DNA of 64,000 nt from the NCBI RefSeq assembly GCF_900108405.1, contig NZ_FNXG01000002.1, forward strand, positions 806,001 through 870,000, written 5' to 3'. The stretch comes from Paracoccus alkenifer. GTDB taxonomy: Bacteria; Pseudomonadota; Alphaproteobacteria; Rhodobacterales; Rhodobacteraceae. Shown one piece after another: positions 62,538 to 64,000 of the stretch; the stretch's first letter is position 1, and each line of letters starts with the position of its first letter. The notes beneath the pieces were generated by a model, which was not told the origin of the DNA, made no database searches, and saw only the letters and a list, made by a program, of their open reading frames with translations. A program made the position numbers and the translations under genes.

Positions 62538-63086
62538 ATGTGCGAACATATGTTCGTCGTGACCGGCGGCCCCGGTTCCGGCAAAAGTAGTCTGATCGAC
62601 GCTATGACCCGGCGCGGCTTCCGCGCGATGCCCGAGGCCGGCCGGGCGATCATACAAGATCAGGTCAGGATTGGCGGACCAGCCTTGCCGTGGGCGGATC
62701 GAGCTATGTTCGCTGAACTCATGTTGAGTTGGGAGCTGCGTTCCTACCACGAGGCTCTTGCAAGTGATGCGCCTGTCCTGATGGATCGCGGGATACCTGA
62801 TGTAGTCGGCTATCTCACGCTCTGCGGCCTGTCTGTTCCGTCTCACGTCGAGGCGGCAACGAAAATTCATCCCTACAACAAGCGGGTTTTCCTCGCCCCG
62901 TATTGGGATGCCATTTTCACGCAGGACGCCGAGCGCAAACAGGACCGGCAAGAGGCCGAGGCAACCGGCAGGGTCATGGCTGAAACTTATTCCCGGCTCG
63001 GCTATCAGATTGTTGAGCTTCCATTCGTGGAGATCGAAGCACGCGCCGATTTTGTTACGGATCAACTAGGTGTTGCTAACCGCTAG
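62538..63086 (+). CDS. P-loop ATPase/kinase of the AAA_28 type
   Basis: A 182-residue P-loop protein. Walker A GGPGSGKSS at residues ~10-18; then GFRAMPEAGRAII, a lid region (ELRSYHEALASDAPVLMDRGIPDVVGYL with Walker B-like VLMDRG) and RVFLAPYWDAIFTQDAERKQDR. This pattern fits AAA_28/NadR-like small-molecule kinases, and also resembles zeta-toxin-like kinases. It converges with the DUF2274 gene, overlapping by 11 bases. Cargo of the element; substrate unknown. Confidence 0.75.
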   Translation: MCEHMFVVTGGPGSGKSSLIDAMTRRGFRAMPEAGRAIIQDQVRIGGPALPWADRAMFAELMLSWELRSYHEALASDAPVLMDRGIPDVVGYLTLCGLSVPSHVEAATKIHPYNKRVFLAPYWDAIFTQDAERKQDRQEAEATGRVMAETYSRLGYQIVELPFVEIEARADFVTDQLGVANR

Positions 63087-63303
63087 GTGCGGTTCGCCGT
63101 GCCTTGGCGAACCCGCGATCCGTGGCGATGAACCGCTCCAGCATGGGCACGATGAGCTTGACGGGATCGGCGACGGGCTGGCCGGTTTCACGGGCCAGCA
63201 CCTCGGCATAGGCGGCCAGATCGCGGTGAAGCGGCGCGGGCAGCTCCACGGTGATCTTCACGGGCTTGTCGTCGGGCAGCGGGCCGAGTTTCAGCTTTGT
63301 CAT
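63076..63303 (-). CDS. DUF2274 protein of the trb conjugation operon
   Basis: A 75-residue protein (MTKLKLGPLPDDKPVKITVE, then ELPAPLHRDLAAYAEVLARE) with the DUF2274 pattern. DUF2274 genes typically follow trbI at the end of trb conjugation operons in alphaproteobacteria, and here trbI ends two bases upstream. The role in conjugation is unknown. Start ATG at 63303. Confidence 0.88.
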   Translation of the reverse strand: MTKLKLGPLPDDKPVKITVELPAPLHRDLAAYAEVLARETGQPVADPVKLIVPMLERFIATDRGFAKARRTAPSG

Positions 63304-63305
63304 GG

Positions 63306-64000
63306 TCAACCTCCTGCCGGCTCGAATACAAGGTCGCGGCTCACGATGATCCTGACCGGGAAGCCGGGGCGGACCGTTAGCGTCGGCGCGATCTGCAACT
63401 GGCGCTGGACGATCTGCTGACCCGCCTGGTTGATGGTATCCTGCGCCCCGTCGCGGATGGCGCGGATTAGCCGGTCCTCGTCGCTGCTGGCCAATTCCGC
63501 GCCGACCGCAAGCAGGGTCGAGAGGCCAGCAGCCCGCATCAGATCCCACCAGTGGTAATCCACGCCATCCTCAAGGCCGGCATAGCCGCTGGCGTCTGCG
63601 CCCGGCAGGCGCTCCAGAACGATGGAACGGCCCCCCGGCAGGATCAGGCGGTTCCACACCAAGAGCACCCTGCGCTGGCCGAAGGTCACGCCGTCATCGT
63701 ATTGGCCGATGATGCGGGTGCCCTGCGGGATCAACAACAGCGAGCCGGTTGGGCTGTCATAGACGTTCTCCGTCACCTGCGCGGTGATCTGGCCGGGCAG
63801 ATCGGAACGGATGCCGGTGATGAGCGCGGCCGGGATCACGGCCCCGGCCTGAAGGATGTGGGGCGATGCCGGCGGCGCGACGCGATCCGGCGCGACGGTC
63901 TGCCGGTCCACGGGTCCATTGAGGAAAGCGGTATGGCGGTTCTGCCCGTCTGGCTGCCCGCCGAGGCCAAGACCGGCAAGGCCGGGCATGGCCGTCCCTG
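63306..64000 (-). CDS. trbI: TrbI/VirB10-type conjugation protein, C-terminal part (runs off the right edge)
   Basis: About 231 residues of the VirB10-like periplasmic domain, which bridges inner and outer membranes in type IV secretion. Visible: LQAGAVIPAALITGIRSDLPGQITAQVTENVYDS (in parts), LLIPQGTRIIGQYDD and LPGADASGYAGLEDGVDYHW, ending FPVRIIVSRDLVFEP. The N-terminus with the inner-membrane anchor lies outside the window. Its presence with DUF2274 marks the element as conjugative or derived from one. Confidence 0.92.
   Translation of the reverse strand, partial: GTAMPGLAGLGLGGQPDGQNRHTAFLNGPVDRQTVAPDRVAPPASPHILQAGAVIPAALITGIRSDLPGQITAQVTENVYDSPTGSLLLIPQGTRIIGQYDDGVTFGQRRVLLVWNRLILPGGRSIVLERLPGADASGYAGLEDGVDYHWWDLMRAAGLSTLLAVGAELASSDEDRLIRAIRDGAQDTINQAGQQIVQRQLQIAPTLTVRPGFPVRIIVSRDLVFEPAGG

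Overview
The window is GC-rich DNA of an alphaproteobacterium of the Rhodobacteraceae, most like Paracoccus or Rhodobacter. The evidence is the gene set (a short-type ProS, HdaA, a fused IspDF, PutA with a divergent Lrp regulator, a CIRCE-controlled groESL operon, DUF6456- and DUF6477-like genes) and an intergenic repeat with a core close to CATCTTGCCCCAAATATCCC, found eight times. The species cannot be named from the sequence alone.

Positions 1-37.1 kb are ordinary chromosomal core. In order: proS (partial), an AI-2E-type exporter with hdaA, the polyphosphate genes ppk1 and ppx, a LysE exporter, a MarR regulator, groEL/groES, a TraB/GumN protein, a Mn-dependent pyrophosphatase, a HAD phosphatase, a MaoC hydratase, ribF, threonine aldolase, cinA-pgpA-ispDF, rpiA-gor, hflK-hflC with a DegP-type protease, ialB, a HerA-like ATPase, DUF6477/DUF6456-like genes, a peroxiredoxin, lipA, tRNA-Leu, a PepSY / response regulator / histidine kinase operon facing a secreted PepSY-like protein, and a DUF442-type phosphatase.

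Positions 37,150-43,204 hold a complete-looking integrated microvirus (single-stranded DNA phage, Microviridae) of about 6.03 kb. A dif-like XerCD site lies at each end and shares the same centre and inner arm. Inside, all on the + strand, are two small genes, a pilot protein, the major capsid protein, an uncharacterised 161-residue protein, an M15-type peptidase (lysin), a rolling-circle replication initiator, a basic protein and a 38-residue membrane peptide. Several genes are chained by TAATG overlaps. The insertion suggests that this is the chromosomal dif locus and so near the replication terminus.

Positions 43.4-59.5 kb return to core genes: putA with its divergent Lrp-type regulator, tRNA-Glu, recJ, glpX, two bolA-family genes with grx4, a J-domain protein, pirin, pcm, two membrane-stress-type proteins (holin-III-like and DUF883), a large MscS channel and cysK.

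From tRNA-Ser(CGA) at 59,518 onward the window enters an integrative, probably conjugative element that runs off the right edge. A large serine recombinase abuts the tRNA and its reading frame ends inside it. Upstream of it in the same operon are an HTH protein, a TumE-like protein and an acidic protein of unknown function, with start/stop overlaps throughout. Beyond a P-loop ATPase come a DUF2274 protein and TrbI/VirB10, the usual tail of a trb type IV secretion operon.
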